Origin: Brachypterus glaber
Lineage: Eukaryota > Arthropoda > Insecta > Coleoptera > Kateretidae
Direction: 5' to 3'
Length of the DNA: 64,000 bases
Assembly (NCBI GenBank): GCA_958510825.1
Contig: OY294050.1
Location: forward strand, 6,549,340-6,613,339
Shown here: positions 31,238-42,748 of the stretch, piece by piece
Position numbering within the stretch: position 1 is the stretch's first letter
Layout of the letters: the number at the start of each line of letters is the position of its first letter
The notes under the pieces: generated by a model
The model's database searches: none
What the model saw: the letters and a program-made list of their open reading frames with translations, nothing else
Told to the model about the DNA's origin: nothing
Position numbers and translations under genes: made by a program

Positions 31238-33830
31238 AAATCGGCTTTTTATATTTTTTAAGGCAAGTGGAACCAACTTGCAGTACAAACAACGATAACA
31301 TAATATCTACGTATACCTCGAAGGACGTACCATTCTTTAGTTTTGGTACTACTTTCACTTTCGGTATCAAAACAGACTATATAATAATTATTATTTAAGA
31401 TGACATCACTTTTTCATGAAAATGTTTAATATAATAGGTAATAATAGTTATTATAATATATATTCAATTAAGGTCCAAGGCGCTTATAATGTTATCGCAA
31501 TTTGACAAGCACGGGCAACATGATGGATATTTGACATTATCTTGAAGGTTTAAGACACGTGTAACAGAACTACATGATTTTTATGAATACATTTTAATTA
31601 TTTTGTTGTGTGACGTCGAAAGGTCCCATTCGGTGATATGGGATTGCCTCCGTAACATCGCCTTTATGATATTAATTAAGTGGACTGCGAATAGGTATTA
31701 ATGATTGAAAAGAATATTAAAGACAAAACGACAGTTCCAATAATATATATGGTAATCTTACCTTAATTACAGCATTCAGCACGACAGGTCATGACCGCCA
31801 TTTCTTCACAGGAGACACCACATAATTGGAAACTGATGTACGCGAATTAAAGTTTGTTTGACCAGTGTAGGTATACACTACTAATTATTTAAATACATAT
31901 GTGTATATGGAACTTATTTCTATAGTTTGCAGCCGTAAAATATGGTAAATTCTAACGAATGCCCGCGCGTGGTATATTCGTCAGCGGATTTGAGTATATT
32001 TTTATTGACACGCATCGATCGTTCTCGAGAGTCAAAATGCTACTGCCCGGAAGGCTGGTCCCGAACTCGCGCAGAAAAGCTAGGAGGTTTTCAGCGCGTT
32101 ACTTACAAAAATACAATTAATTTAAAACAAAATATTATTTTTGAATTATAACTAAGTAAAGAAATTAAATGAAACTATGTATAATAAAACCCAAATTAAA
32201 ATAAATACAAACACAGAAATGTGGTTGTAACATATTTAGTGTTTATTAATTAGGTTTTTAGTATTGACAGTATTTATTTAATAAGAAAGACCTTCATTGT
32301 CAACAACTCCAAACATTATTTTCAATGAATCATTCAAATGGTTTTTTAGAATCTGAGAAATAATTTTTATAGTGTAAGCTAATTTTGAAAATCACCTCCA
32401 ATTTTTTTAATATCCTAATTTTTATTTGCAAAAACCATATTGGTATTGGTTAAAGCAAGTTAATAAAAATATAATTGATTGTAAGTTAAAATTATCAAAA
32501 GAAAATATTCCCAGTAAACGAAAACGTCTTTTAAACGTAAATTTACGTATGATAAAGGTCACAAGCCTACAAAAAGTCCAAACCAAGCGAATGTTTTAGT
32601 CAGTAAATTTGTCATACGGTAAAATTGCAGCTTTTTTAGTCATCAAAAATTTTCGGAAGGGGTAAAGCTTTTTGTTGTTTAGTTTGAAAATTTTTGACCT
32701 ACCCCCCCCTCACTCCACCCCTGTCTGTAAAACCTATTTTTGGCGTCAAGAAGATAAACTTTTTTCGATTAAAACGTTTTAGCTTTATTTTAAAAAGGGG
32801 AAAGCATTTTTACATTTTAGCGGCTTCGGCATTTGAAATTGTAGGCAGTTGAACTACGAAATGGTATTCAGCAAGTAAAGCAGGTTTTGTAGCCAAGGAC
32901 GGCCTTGATCTGAACAGAAACAATAAAATAGGGACAGTTACCCCGGCGACGAAGAACGTTGATCTCTAAAAAACCCGACGATTTTGCATGGAAGTCAATT
33001 TTACGCGCGTGCGAGACTATTCGTTTTTTCTACAGCTTTTGATATTAGTCCTACGACAAAGAATAATCCCTGATTTTTCAAGAAATAAATTTTTGCGTGC
33101 GTGCGAGAATAATAATTTTTTTCACAGCTTTGGAGAAACCATGATTTTTCGGAGCAAAATGATTTTTGCCTCACTGAATGTTGCAATTTGCAAAATTTTA
33201 TCATAGGCGTGCAAACTGGGAGATGCGTTTACTATTTTCTCAAAACCGTAATTTCAAAATTACACAAAAAAAAGTGTTTATAAGTATCCTTATAAAAATA
33301 GGCCATGAAAGAGCTACAGCCTTAAAAAATTCCTTAGGGAACCATTGAAGACCTCTGTTTCTTGAATCACCTCTTAACCTCTTAAATTAGTATATTTCTA
33401 AACCACCCTGTATATTAATTATTAATTTTGACGATCAAACGAGTATTGCCTAAAATGTCCTCTATATCTGTGACATAATATCGTCTAGTTTAGATTTCCT
33501 AATGGTGTTTTGTCTATGACAAACGGTATAAAATACTTGAGATTACTTATGAATCACTCGAAAAGCCTAAAATCATTTATGATAAACCCTGTTGAAAAAA
33601 AAACAGTCTATGGAATTCCTTGTGAACCTTCTCAATCGACGGTTTCCGTTTAAAGTCGCAATTCTTTTGTTCGCAGGTGGCCCCACAGAACATAATAAAC
33701 ACTAAGAGGTCCGTAGTGGCATAGAGTTTAGGGGAGAATGGCCGTATCTCCGAAACAATGCATTTTTAGACATGTTTATCAAACTTTTTTAAACGAAATA
33801 ATTCATAATTAATTCTCGTTTAATATATTA
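31238..33830. other. Intergenic, no supported gene
   Basis: AT-rich. 32996-33190 has a two-copy imperfect tandem duplication of about 97 bp (GCGTGCGAGA..TTTTTT-ACAGCTTT). A TACAGGGTG-family right end (CCACCCTGTATA) lies near 33403. Frames at 31942, 32988 and 33001 show no domain, and the last two are opposite strands of the duplication. Confidence 0.5.
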
Positions 33831-34068
33831 GGGAACGTTCAAGTATTACGTAACGCAAAATGTACCAAAATTAATACACTTCATTCCTCGGTTCTCGCGT
33901 TATTCAAGTCTGTAGAGATTTCATATTTTGGCTACCCCCCTAACACACCCCCTATTAGGGGGGGTAGCCAAAATATAAAATGTCTATAATCTATAATAAC
34001 GCGAGAACCGGGGTATGAAGTGTATGAATTTTGGTACAGTTTGCGTTACGTAATACTTGAACGTTCCC
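33831..34068. mobile_element. PIF/Harbinger-like MITE H2, 238 bp
   Basis: GGGAACGTTCAAGTATTACG termini, exact mirror, with TTA duplicated at 33828-33830 and 34069-34071. The interior contains mirrored CGCGTTATTCAAG, CATATTTTGGCTACCCCCC blocks, so the element is almost wholly palindromic. Confidence 0.92.
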
Positions 34069-35869
34069 TTAATGATGAAAAAAATTTTCTTTAAAATTTT
34101 GAAATAGTAAAATTATCAGCAACTGGCACATTTTACTTATAAGTAATTTTTTTAATACTGGGTTATAGAAATCTATTGTAAGAAAAAAACTTTATATAAA
34201 CATGTATCTAAAAACACGTAGTTTCGAAGATATGACCATTTTCCCGGTAAAATGCATAACAACTACGGGCCTAAACGCTACCCCCCCCCATCCCCATCCA
34301 TACTACGACCCTGGAGGTAGGTACTTTAAGTACTTTAGAAGCGATTTTTGGACCTACATTGAAATATTGATTTTAGAAATTGTTTGTTTAATTTTTGGTC
34401 CTCGAAACGTGAAATTTTACCTTTAATTAAATTTTGCTTGAAAACAGTTGCTATGGTATTACACAAGAGTACCTTTTCATTTACTTTTACTTGAAGAGTC
34501 ATATTTTAATAATAAAACTACAAAAAAAATAAACAGGAAAAAGTTTTGGGCAAACATAGGATAATAGGCTTCTTTCTTAAAAAAAAATAAAATAAAATAA
34601 AATGCTTTAGTCTATAGGTGGATGTTTCTTGAAATGTTTTTCTATAGAAATATTTCTTAAATTTTGAATTTATTATGTTTTGGCGTGTCACCAACGTAAA
34701 CATGGGGGAGCATTACGAGATTCTGTACGTAACGGCCCCCTTTCCCCTTTTATAGAGACTGACTGGGAATCGACATTAAAAATTATACCGGCTTCGACAG
34801 TGTTGCCGTTGGGTCGTCTTGTAAGAGTAACATTCTAAAGTTAATTTTAACAAAAACCAAAATGGGGTAGAAGTTAAATTTTTCGATGATTTTTGCAGTT
34901 ACTACGAATACTTTGACGTAGTTAATGTGACTTTCATACAAAATATTGTAAAAATAAAGTTACAAGTCGAATTAACAACCTCACCTTTTTTGAGGAGTCG
35001 GTTAAAACACTGTTTTTCCTCAAATCGGGGTAAAAGCATGTTTCGACATTGACAATGTCCATAAGACTCGAAACCCATGAATTTTGTAAAGGGGTTAACA
35101 TAGGCCATAGGCATATGCCATAGGACATAGGCCAATGGACATAGGCCATAATCCATATGCCATAGGCCATATGTCATAGGCGTTACCATTTATGTAAGAA
35201 TAAATATTCCTTGTTGATATCGTCAATAAATTTCCGATAAGACATTTTCAATGCCTATCGTTTTTCTAATTAAATAAAAAAACTGGTGAGTTTTGTATTA
35301 TTAAAAAAGTATGCTTAGTTACAATTATTATCGTTTTTTGTTTTCCTAGTTTCAAAACTTTTAAAGTCCTTGCCAGCATGCCGTAGGTAAAATTTCGTTT
35401 TCAATCTTGCTAATACTTATGGGTTCTTTTAAAAAATACACGTGGGCACATCCTGACATCAAACTAAACATATTTGCGCAAGAAAAATTTAAAATTTCAA
35501 ATCTATTATTTTTATGTTTCGGGGCCACCGGGTGTAACTATATCTTTTATCGTCCTTGATGACTAAAAACCAAGATATGAAAAATCTAGTTCCGCTAATG
35601 CTTTTGTTAAGTCTAGTTTTAATTAAAATTTTGCGCGAATAATAAAATGGTATTTTAGTTACATTTACTATTTTTTCATGAGCACTAACCCATAACGTGC
35701 ATTCACCCACAACGAGCAGTAGAAAAATTAAAGTTACCATGTATTTGTTTGTTTGTAGCGAGTACCTATGTACACTCAAAGAAACATATTTTGATCCACT
35801 TTTTTAATAATCAAATTATTTTAAGCTGAAATTTTAAATGAGTCAAACGCCACACGTTGAATTCATAGC
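34069..35869. other. Intergenic, no supported gene
   Basis: AT-rich, with a C-rich patch near 34280-34310. No open frame with a recognisable domain. Small frames at 34202, 34518 and 35489 look like chance. Confidence 0.5.
35100..35182. repeat. Small minisatellite (CATAGGCCATATG-like)
   Basis: Six to eight degenerate units of 7 or 14 bp built from CATAGGC and CATATGC across about 83 bp. The antisense frames 34902-35189 and 34934-35170 (MAYG.. repeats) are read out of it. Confidence 0.75.
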
Positions 35870-36055
35870 CTTCACCTTTTTGGGAAAGTTAAAAAAATAG
35901 TTTTACTAAGAGGAAAGGTGAAGCTTTTTTTACTAGTCTGTAGAATTTACGGACGACGCGAAGCGGAGTCCGGAAACTACAGACGAGTAAAAAAAACACT
36001 TTTCCTTTTAGTGAAAATGATCAAAATTTGCGTTACGTAATACTTAAACGTTCCC
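35870..36055. repeat. Hairpin plus one Harbinger-like terminus
   Basis: Arms AAAGGTGAAGC-TTTTTTTACT and CTGTAG..CTACAG fold back around GACGACGCGAAGCGGAG near 35945-35990. The segment 36012-36055 (TGCGTTACGTAATACTTAAACGTTCCC then TAA) is an isolated right end of the H family with its left half missing. Confidence 0.55.
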
Positions 36056-36397
36056 TAAAATGCTTCACTTCTTTATAATCTGGTACATTCTGTTACCCTT
36101 TTGTTTAAACAACGCCTAAGTGAATAGCCCAGTCACACCCCCTTGGGGTAGTAAAACTTTTAGAGCTTCTTTTGGCGTATTCCAATTCAGCAGGTTAAAA
36201 AAAGTGCAAATCCAAAGTAATTGAACATCAGTGTACTTTAGTAGTACTAGTATGACCTTGAAAAGCTATTCTAACAAAGAAGTGTAGTTGAACCCATCGC
36301 GCTATGAGGATGAATGTATATCGCGGCTTAAAGCGAAACAACTCCTAACACTGATACACTTGAAAGATATTTACATTAAAAACGGCCCCCAACATAA

Positions 36398-36628
36398 GGG
36401 AACGTTCAAGTATTACGTAACGCACAATGTACCAAAATTCATATACTTCATACCTCAGTTTTCGCGTTATTCAAGAGATTTCATATTTTGGCTACCCCCC
36501 TAACACACCTCCTTTTAGGAGGGGTAGCCAAAATATAAAATCTCTATAATCTATAATAACGCGAGAACTGGGGTATGAAGTGTATGAATTTTGGTACGAT
36601 TTTCATTACGTAATACTTGAACATTCCC
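36398..36628. mobile_element. PIF/Harbinger-like MITE H3, 231 bp
   Basis: Same termini as H1 and H2 with TAA duplicated at 36395-36397 and 36629-36631. The interior palindrome around GGCTACCCCCCTAACACACC closely matches H2. The open frame 36288-36503 runs across its left end. Confidence 0.92.
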
Positions 36629-36844
36629 TAACCTAGGAATTCTAAGACTTAAATTTATTTAAAACCATAGACAAGGAAAGACCTCCAAAGCCGTTGCGGA
36701 AAAGTGTCATAAATTTACCTTGCGCATCTGCGATAAACTTGGACATGCGCACTATTATTGAAACGTCGAAATAGTTTTTTTTAATTATTTTATAAGATTT
36801 TTTCGAGGTGTGTTTGAATTTCGGGATTTTGTACACCTACTTTG

Positions 36845-37220
36845 ACTGACGCTCATTTGTTTTCTGTTTTATATTTGGGAAAATAAATTTAATTCTCAAT
36901 GTAAGGATGACTATTTGCGTTTTAAATTAAGTGTCAATCAAAAATATTATTTTAAAATTAAAATCGAAACAATTTTTGAAAAGAAGAATTGGTAGAAAGA
37001 ACAGGAAAGGTCATAAAAAAGGAAACTAAGGGAATGTTCAAGTATTACGTAACGCAAATTTTGATCATTTTGGACCCCCATCCCCCCCCGTAACGCTATT
37101 TTCCTATACCATTAACATGGTAACACTCCAAAATAACCCCACCCTCCCTAGAAGCGTTACGTAAGGAATCAATCTAAAAATGTGCTCAATAAAAGTTTCA
37201 TAGTAAACAATATGGCAGGA
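36845..37220 (+). repeat. Dispersed repeat S, copy 2, with an H-type insertion
   Basis: Carries GACGCTCATTTGTTTTCTG, TTGGTAGAAAGAACAGGAAAGG, and later AAAGTTTCATAGTAAACAATATGGCAGGATTTTTTTGGCAAG, in the order seen at 19650-19880. Between the blocks lies a Harbinger-like segment starting at 37030 (TAA then GGGAATGTTCAAGTATTACG) and ending near 37165 at GCGTTACGTAA, without a complete right terminus. Confidence 0.65.
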
Positions 37221-38169
37221 TTTTTTTGGCAAGTTAAAATAATACGTATTATTTCACTGGTCCATATTTTTATTTAAAAAAATATAATTTTAGATATCAC
37301 CGGCTCAGGTTAAACAAACCTTTACATTTTCTTATAATTATTTTTAAGACGTAAGATGACAGTCAATTTAACTCAAATGAAAAAATTATCAAAACCACAA
37401 TACCATACCAAGTCTTTTTAAACCAATAATCAGAGCTGCTTTGGTTATTTTTTTACTCAGATAGATTCTGCGCGCAGTTTACTTATGATTTGCCAAACCA
37501 TAGTTTTGATAAAACCATGTCGATATACATAATATTGCTATTATTATTTCAAAAGCAGAATAGTTGAAGATCGGGTTGGGAAACATTATTTCTGCGGATA
37601 TTTAGCAATTAAGAAAAAACTAAACAATCTTCTTTTACATTGTAACAGTTACATTCCCTTTTGCAAATTTGTAAGGTAATAATTTTAATTTATTCATATT
37701 TTAAAAATATGAATAATATTATCACTAATAATTAAAATATTTAGTACCTACCTACTGGCAGTAAAAATAGAACTTTTTCTGAATCTATTTCTGCAACATT
37801 CCATAAACGCAACATTTTAATTAAAAACAAAATTAAAGAAAATTTTGCAACCAAAGCTTTGTAATACATTATTTTTTTAATATCTTTGGTATAAACTACT
37901 GAAAATTTAGTATTTTTATGTTTAATCTCGTACTATTTTACTTAATTGAGTCTTAATTATTAAGCATTCCCTATCCCAGGACTTGTATGGGAGAGAAAAA
38001 CAGGTGATGTTGTACTGCCTTTTGGACCAGTTTTTAGGATAATGTCTCTAAAATAGCAATCAAAATTAAGGATTTTTTCAAAACTGACCTTTCACAAACG
38101 TTTATTAAACGGAAGCTAGCTTTTGCTAAAATTTAACAGCGATTAAGCTGAAGCTGGTTTTAACGATTA
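37221..38169. other. Intergenic, nothing recognised
   Basis: AT-rich, no supported feature. Confidence 0.5.
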
Positions 38170-38305
38170 ATAATTGTTTCCAATTTATTTGTAACATTAT
38201 TAGTTATCGTGTCCCTTATAATATATTGCTTAAATCACTATAATTTGCCACTGCTACCAAATATCTTATAATGTATAGCGCAGATCCCACCAATTTCTTT
38301 CTGTG
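38170..38305 (+). mobile_element. 5'-truncated old copy of the 425 bp MITE K
   Basis: Matches the last third of K (TTTCCAATTTATTT-TAACATTATTAG, TTGCCACTG-TACCAAATATC, TAATGTATAGCGCAGA) to the terminus CTGTGTA, with several substitutions. It is older than the three full copies. Confidence 0.8.
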
Positions 38306-39723
38306 TAACATAGCTTTATAAATTTATTACATTTTCAATAAAGTTTGTTTATTTGGGAATTACCAAATCTTCGCATCCTTGTTTTATAATTTTGCAACCT
38401 AAGCTACGGGTAGCTGTATATTTTGCAAATTTTTACTTAAAAGCAAATGTTTATTATCAAATTTTAACTTAAATTATTAAATCTCAAAAATTTACAAAAA
38501 AGCTACCCTATGGGAATTATTTTTGTTCCCTAATGAACCCTATTTGGTTGTCACAAAATCTTCATTAAACGAAAACAGAAAAAGGTAATTAATTGTACAT
38601 AAAGAATCTGAAAAACAATAACATTATGATTACATTTTAGTTCAGCTCATTTAGAAAAGCATGTTTATCATATTAATCCACATAAAACGAGAAAAGTCTC
38701 ATTAAAAAATGCACGTTGTTGACAATTTTCCCCTTTCCCGTGAAGTGTTTTTAACGTTTCAAACACTCATTGTCACCTTCTGAAGATTTTTATAAAAATA
38801 GAATATGTATTTTAAAATGTATGTAAACATTTATAAATATAAATATTTAGTAATATTTTAACTTGAAATTTTTAAGCTAAGCAGTCAAATCTATGTGTAT
38901 TAATGTGTGGCACACGGATCTGTGACAGTCAAAGAAATTGGCGTAGAAAACTGAAATCGAAAATTCAGAAGCAGTTTTCAAAATATTTGAATTTTAATAT
39001 AGACAACTTTTTAGGTGGCAACCCTAATTTGCACCCAAGTGCAGCTATTCGTGTTTTTGATCCACCCTGATATTCAAAATGTCTGGAATTTTCGTTGTAA
39101 TTGAAGTTTATATTGTTTAAAACACATTTAAGACGATATTTTCAATTAAAGTGGATCCACATACGGGTAGGGAAGGGAAAACCCTCATAAGTTCAAAAAA
39201 TTACGAAAATTTGATACCCGTATTCATTGGTCGGATCGATGTATTCATTTACCGGGGGCTTGCAAAAATTAGAATTGTAAAAACTGTTTTTTAAAGTAAA
39301 TAGACACAGAAATTTTTAATTTTAAAGAAAATTATAAAAATATTATTTAAACATTCCACAAATCTTCAACTTGCTACCATTCAAAGTCTCCAGACTAGGA
39401 GAAGTATGAGTAGTTGTCTACATCTAGCAATAGATGGCGCACAATCAAACATCAATCTTATGACATTATTCATTTAGTGAATAAAGTCAAAGAATATTTT
39501 CAGCAGCCCGAAATTGCAGTCTACCAATATCACTCTGTACGATGATTAGAAAATTGATTGATGGAATATGTAAATACTTTAAAGGAAACTGACCGGTCTG
39601 TCATGTTGACGCTATTTTTTTCAGAATGAGCCATTTGGATCATGTTCCAAGTTAGTCACTATGCAATAACAGCGTAGAACGCCAGACCGCGGCTAGTAAA
39701 ATACATGTAGTTTAAAATGTTTA
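38306..39723. other. Intergenic, nothing recognised
   Basis: AT-rich DNA without a supported feature. Confidence 0.5.
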
Positions 39724-40010
39724 TTTGGGTACTTTAAATAGTAATTATATACCAAGACATTTTTTATAGCCGAGCGTATTAAATCCCGAGCTGCATAGCA
39801 GCGAGGGATTTAAGAGTGCGAGGCTATAAAAATAGTCTTCTCTACCGTAGTTTATATATTAGTTTTTTCACTACTAGCACTAATTAACTATTTTCATTCA
39901 AATAATAAAATAAATTATTAACAGGAATTATATTTCTTGAAATTTTCATAAAAATCAAGTAGCCTTGATCAATGACTTTTGCTCAAATAAATACTTTGAA
40001 CTGACGTTTA
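39724..40010 (+). repeat. Dispersed repeat T, copy 1
   Basis: Matches 59525-59790 in the same orientation with few differences: TAGTAATTATATACCAAG, ATTTTTTATAGCCGAG, GAGGGATTTAAGAGTGCGAGGCTATA, GTCTTCTCTACCGTAG and CAAGTAGCCTTGATCAATGAC. The 59.5 kb copy lacks about 13 bp around GCGTATTAAATCCCGAG. A diverged inverted relative lies at 53430-53560. Confidence 0.85.
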
Positions 40011-40137
40011 GTAGTAACGACTCGGCAGCAGCTAGGAAAACAGGGACATTTAAAATGCATTGGAGATGTCTCAACGACTCGGTCGCGGCTACCCGGTCGC
40101 AGTCGCTGACAACTGCGACTTTTGGAGGAAACCAAAG
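40011..40137 (+). repeat. Terminal-repeat fragment U
   Basis: AACGACTCGGCAGCAGCTAGG through ACTGCGACTTTTGGAGGAAACC matches the right arm of the element at 47975-48490. Relatively GC-rich. Frames at 39955 (-), 39965 and 40060 (+) are read from it. Confidence 0.75.
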
Positions 40138-40699
40138 CTTAAGATAGTACAAAAAATAGTTTTTCAAAATTCTAATTTTTGCGAGCCCCTGGTAAAAAAA
40201 TACCTTGATCCGAGCACCCGTATAATATACAACTCTTTCGTTACAGAATACCTAAAATTCTGAATTAGCAACTTGAATTACGGCACAATTTTACCGATAA
40301 TTTCCGAATTAACCGGATGTGCCGATTTGCACCCCATTTCGAGTTCATATTTCACGTTCTCTGCCGTGTTCAAGATAAAGGACGTAACAGACGTAACAGA
40401 ACAGGACAAAACAAATGTAATTTTCTGTATTATTATATTAACTGTATTAAAACAAGCTGTATTCTATAGTATATTACTCGCAGCTGCAATAAATTTACTT
40501 TTTGGTGAAGTTTCAACTTAATTAAAATGTATTGGGTTATTTTTACTAACTAGCTTCTTTGTAAACAACTTTCACTTTCGGGTTTAGACCGTGTCAATGG
40601 ATTTTCACTTGTTGCTATGTTAGTATGACGCTGCTCTCGTATACGGAATTCCCCCAGGCGAAGTTACGCGAATCGCACCCGAATTCATATGATCTTCGC
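40138..40699. other. Intergenic with one doubtful frame
   Basis: An 82-codon frame at 40273-40521 (MNYGTILPIISELTGC..) is not on a repeat I recognise and has a hydrophobic stretch near its end, but shows no domain and no splice context. I would not call it a gene on this evidence. Confidence 0.3.
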
Positions 40700-41170
40700 C
40701 TTTTACCACACTTTCGCAAATACTTTTAATATTTTAATAAAGGCAATTTTTCCTGAAAAAAATATATGTTTCCTTCATATTTTATTTAAGTTTTGCCCCC
40801 TATACTTAATTGTTTTTATTTGGCTTTTTGGTCCTTTTTTCCTGAGAAAATTACGCACTTTACCTTTTTTCGATTTTTTTTTATTTTAGCCCCCTATATA
40901 ACTTTTTTGTTTTTGGCATTTTTTTTTAATTTGGAACAATCAAACTTTTTAATAAAAGTAATTTTTCCTGGAAAAATTAAGTTAATCAAAGATTTCCACT
41001 ATTTTCTACTTTTTAAAAATTTTAGTCCCGCATAACATTCTTTTTTTTGGGGATTTTTTTATGATTTATTTTTTTTTTTTTTTAAATTTGAAGTTGATCC
41101 GATTATTCTTTCTTGAGTTATCGTGCGGACATGGAAATGTGACAGACTGAGAGACGCACATTTTTAAAAG
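40700..41170 (+). repeat. Dispersed repeat V (CCCC-TATAACTTTTTTG blocks)
   Basis: Two to three tandem-like blocks with CCCCCTATA-AACTTTTTTGTTTTTGG and AATAAAAGTAATTTTTCCTG. The same blocks occur at 14160-14290 and 55980-56330. It ends in TTCTTGAGTTATCGTG..GACATGG, the block which at 56350 leads into a GGACGGAC tract. The frames at 40689 and 40793 are T-rich read-outs. Confidence 0.6.
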
Positions 41171-41636
41171 TTCTTTAGAATTGTACATTTTTGATTTTAG
41201 ATAACGTAAAATGCTCCTCTAGTGCGAAGCTATGAGGAGTATAATATTAACGAGCTCGTTAATAATAGTTTTAAAATTCTGTAAAAAAAAAATAAAACTT
41301 CCTATTATTCCTGCTATATAAAATAACTTTAACGAAATGTTACATTATCAGAAAATTTTATATGCAGTTTTCTTTTACAAAGAAAATGTTTCTTAAAGAA
41401 AAATAATAATTTTAATTGGCATGATTAGAATATTATAAAATTATCGATATTTTTTAACAATGGTTACATTTTAATGAATTCTTTTGTGCAAAGTTTGCAA
41501 CCTAAGGATACAATATATCTGCAGTGACTAAAATAGCCCGAACATTCTTATTATTGCGTTTTTACACCAGAGCGTACTAGGAGGTACCTATTTTTAGAAT
41601 TATTTGAATTATTTGAATTTAGAAGAAATAGTTATT

Positions 41637-41757
41637 TGCGCTCCTAGTAGAGGTAAGTGATTTTTTCTGTGTAAGGACGTATTTTGTGGACCGAAGCGGA
41701 GCTGAGGTCCATAAACACGACCGAAGACAGAAAAAACTTACCTACGAGTAGCGCATT
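41637..41757. repeat. Inverted repeat, about 120 bp
   Basis: GCGCTCCTAGTAGAGGTAAG and the mirrored CTTACCTACGAGTAGCGC, with TTTTTTCTGTG/ACAGAAAAAA inside and GGACCGAAGCGGAGCTGAGGTCC at the tip. A similar palindrome with CTCCTCTAGTGCGAAGCTATGAGGAG lies at 41214-41240. Confidence 0.7.
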
Positions 41758-42321
41758 ACGTTTTTTCACTACCAAGGATTTAAAATCTTATTTTATTAAT
41801 AATATTTTTGACATTTATATGTGTGGCAATTCAAGAAATAATTTTTTTATGGAATCACTCTATAAAATTAGGAATAGTAGTTTTGTGTCTAGATGTGCCC
41901 CTGCGGTATATGTAAGCACACTTAGTGTCCTTGTGCGGTAAATCGTCTTCTCTGTCTTTAGTTACGGTTTTGTTTGTATTGATTTCATCTATCACTAAGT
42001 GTGCTCGATATAGTACTTTCCATTACCGTCGACTTTTTGATTAAGTAATGTCAACTTACCTAGTTGGTAGTGAGAAAAAGATATTTCAGAAAAGGTAAAA
42101 ATATGATGTGGTGTCAAGCCTTTTTAAACTAGGCTTAGCATAAATTTTAACTTTCTTACTCCACAAGGGTCACGAGTACCATTTTCGTAATAAATAGGAG
42201 GAGCGCTTAACACAATTTACTCAATTTATCTCCAAAACGTGTTTTTTTTTTAATAGATTTATCTGCGCGAATGAAAAGTTGGGAAAGTCTTAAGGATCTT
42301 ACTTCGCTCCAAAATCTTGTA
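41758..42321. other. Intergenic, nothing recognised
   Basis: AT-rich DNA. The frame 41684-41941 starts in the preceding inverted repeat and has no domain. Confidence 0.5.
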
Positions 42322-42746
42322 CACGGAAAAAAAAAATTATAGCTAGGAGCGCTATAACACACATTCCAAGCAAATTATAATCGCTTATTATATAAATACA
42401 AGGCTTTCTCTTACAATTATGGCAGTCAGTGTAAAAATTTATATGAAATACTTTAATTGTTTAGTGAATAATAAAATATAAAAAATAGTATGGCATTTAT
42501 AGCTTAAATAGATTTAATTATTGTCCGTGCTAATAATTTTTATAATATAATAAAATTTCTGTAAATTTATAATAGTGCCTGTAATAAATATAATCGTGTC
42601 TGTAATATATATAATCGTTTCCAATTTATTTTTAACATTATTAGTTATTGTGTCCCTTATAATCTATAGCTTAAATCACTATAATTTGCCACTGTTACCA
42701 AATATCTTATAATGTATAGCGCAGAGCCCACTAATTTCTTTCCGTG
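42322..42746 (+). mobile_element. MITE K, copy 1 (425 bp, TA-flanked)
   Basis: Short terminal repeats CACGGAAA / TTTCCGTG, TA on both sides (42320-42321, 42747-42748). The interior (GCTAGGAGCGCTATAACACAC, TTGTCCGTGCTAATAATT, TATAATCGTGTCTGTAATAT) is nearly identical in three copies. No coding capacity. TA duplication with CAC-starting ends suggests Tc1/mariner mobilisation. Confidence 0.9.
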
Positions 42747-42748
42747 TA

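Noticed and set aside
31942..32151. 69-codon frame with Cys and Arg, MVNSNECPRVV..
   Set aside because: No domain, signal peptide or splice context recognised; chance frame in a slightly GC-richer patch is the simpler reading.
34902..35189. Antisense frames rich in MAYG / WPMSYG
   Set aside because: Translation of the CATAGGCCATATG minisatellite.
40689..41035. Two overlapping hydrophobic frames
   Set aside because: T-rich repeat V gives Phe/Leu runs by composition; the same blocks occur at 14160 and 56098.
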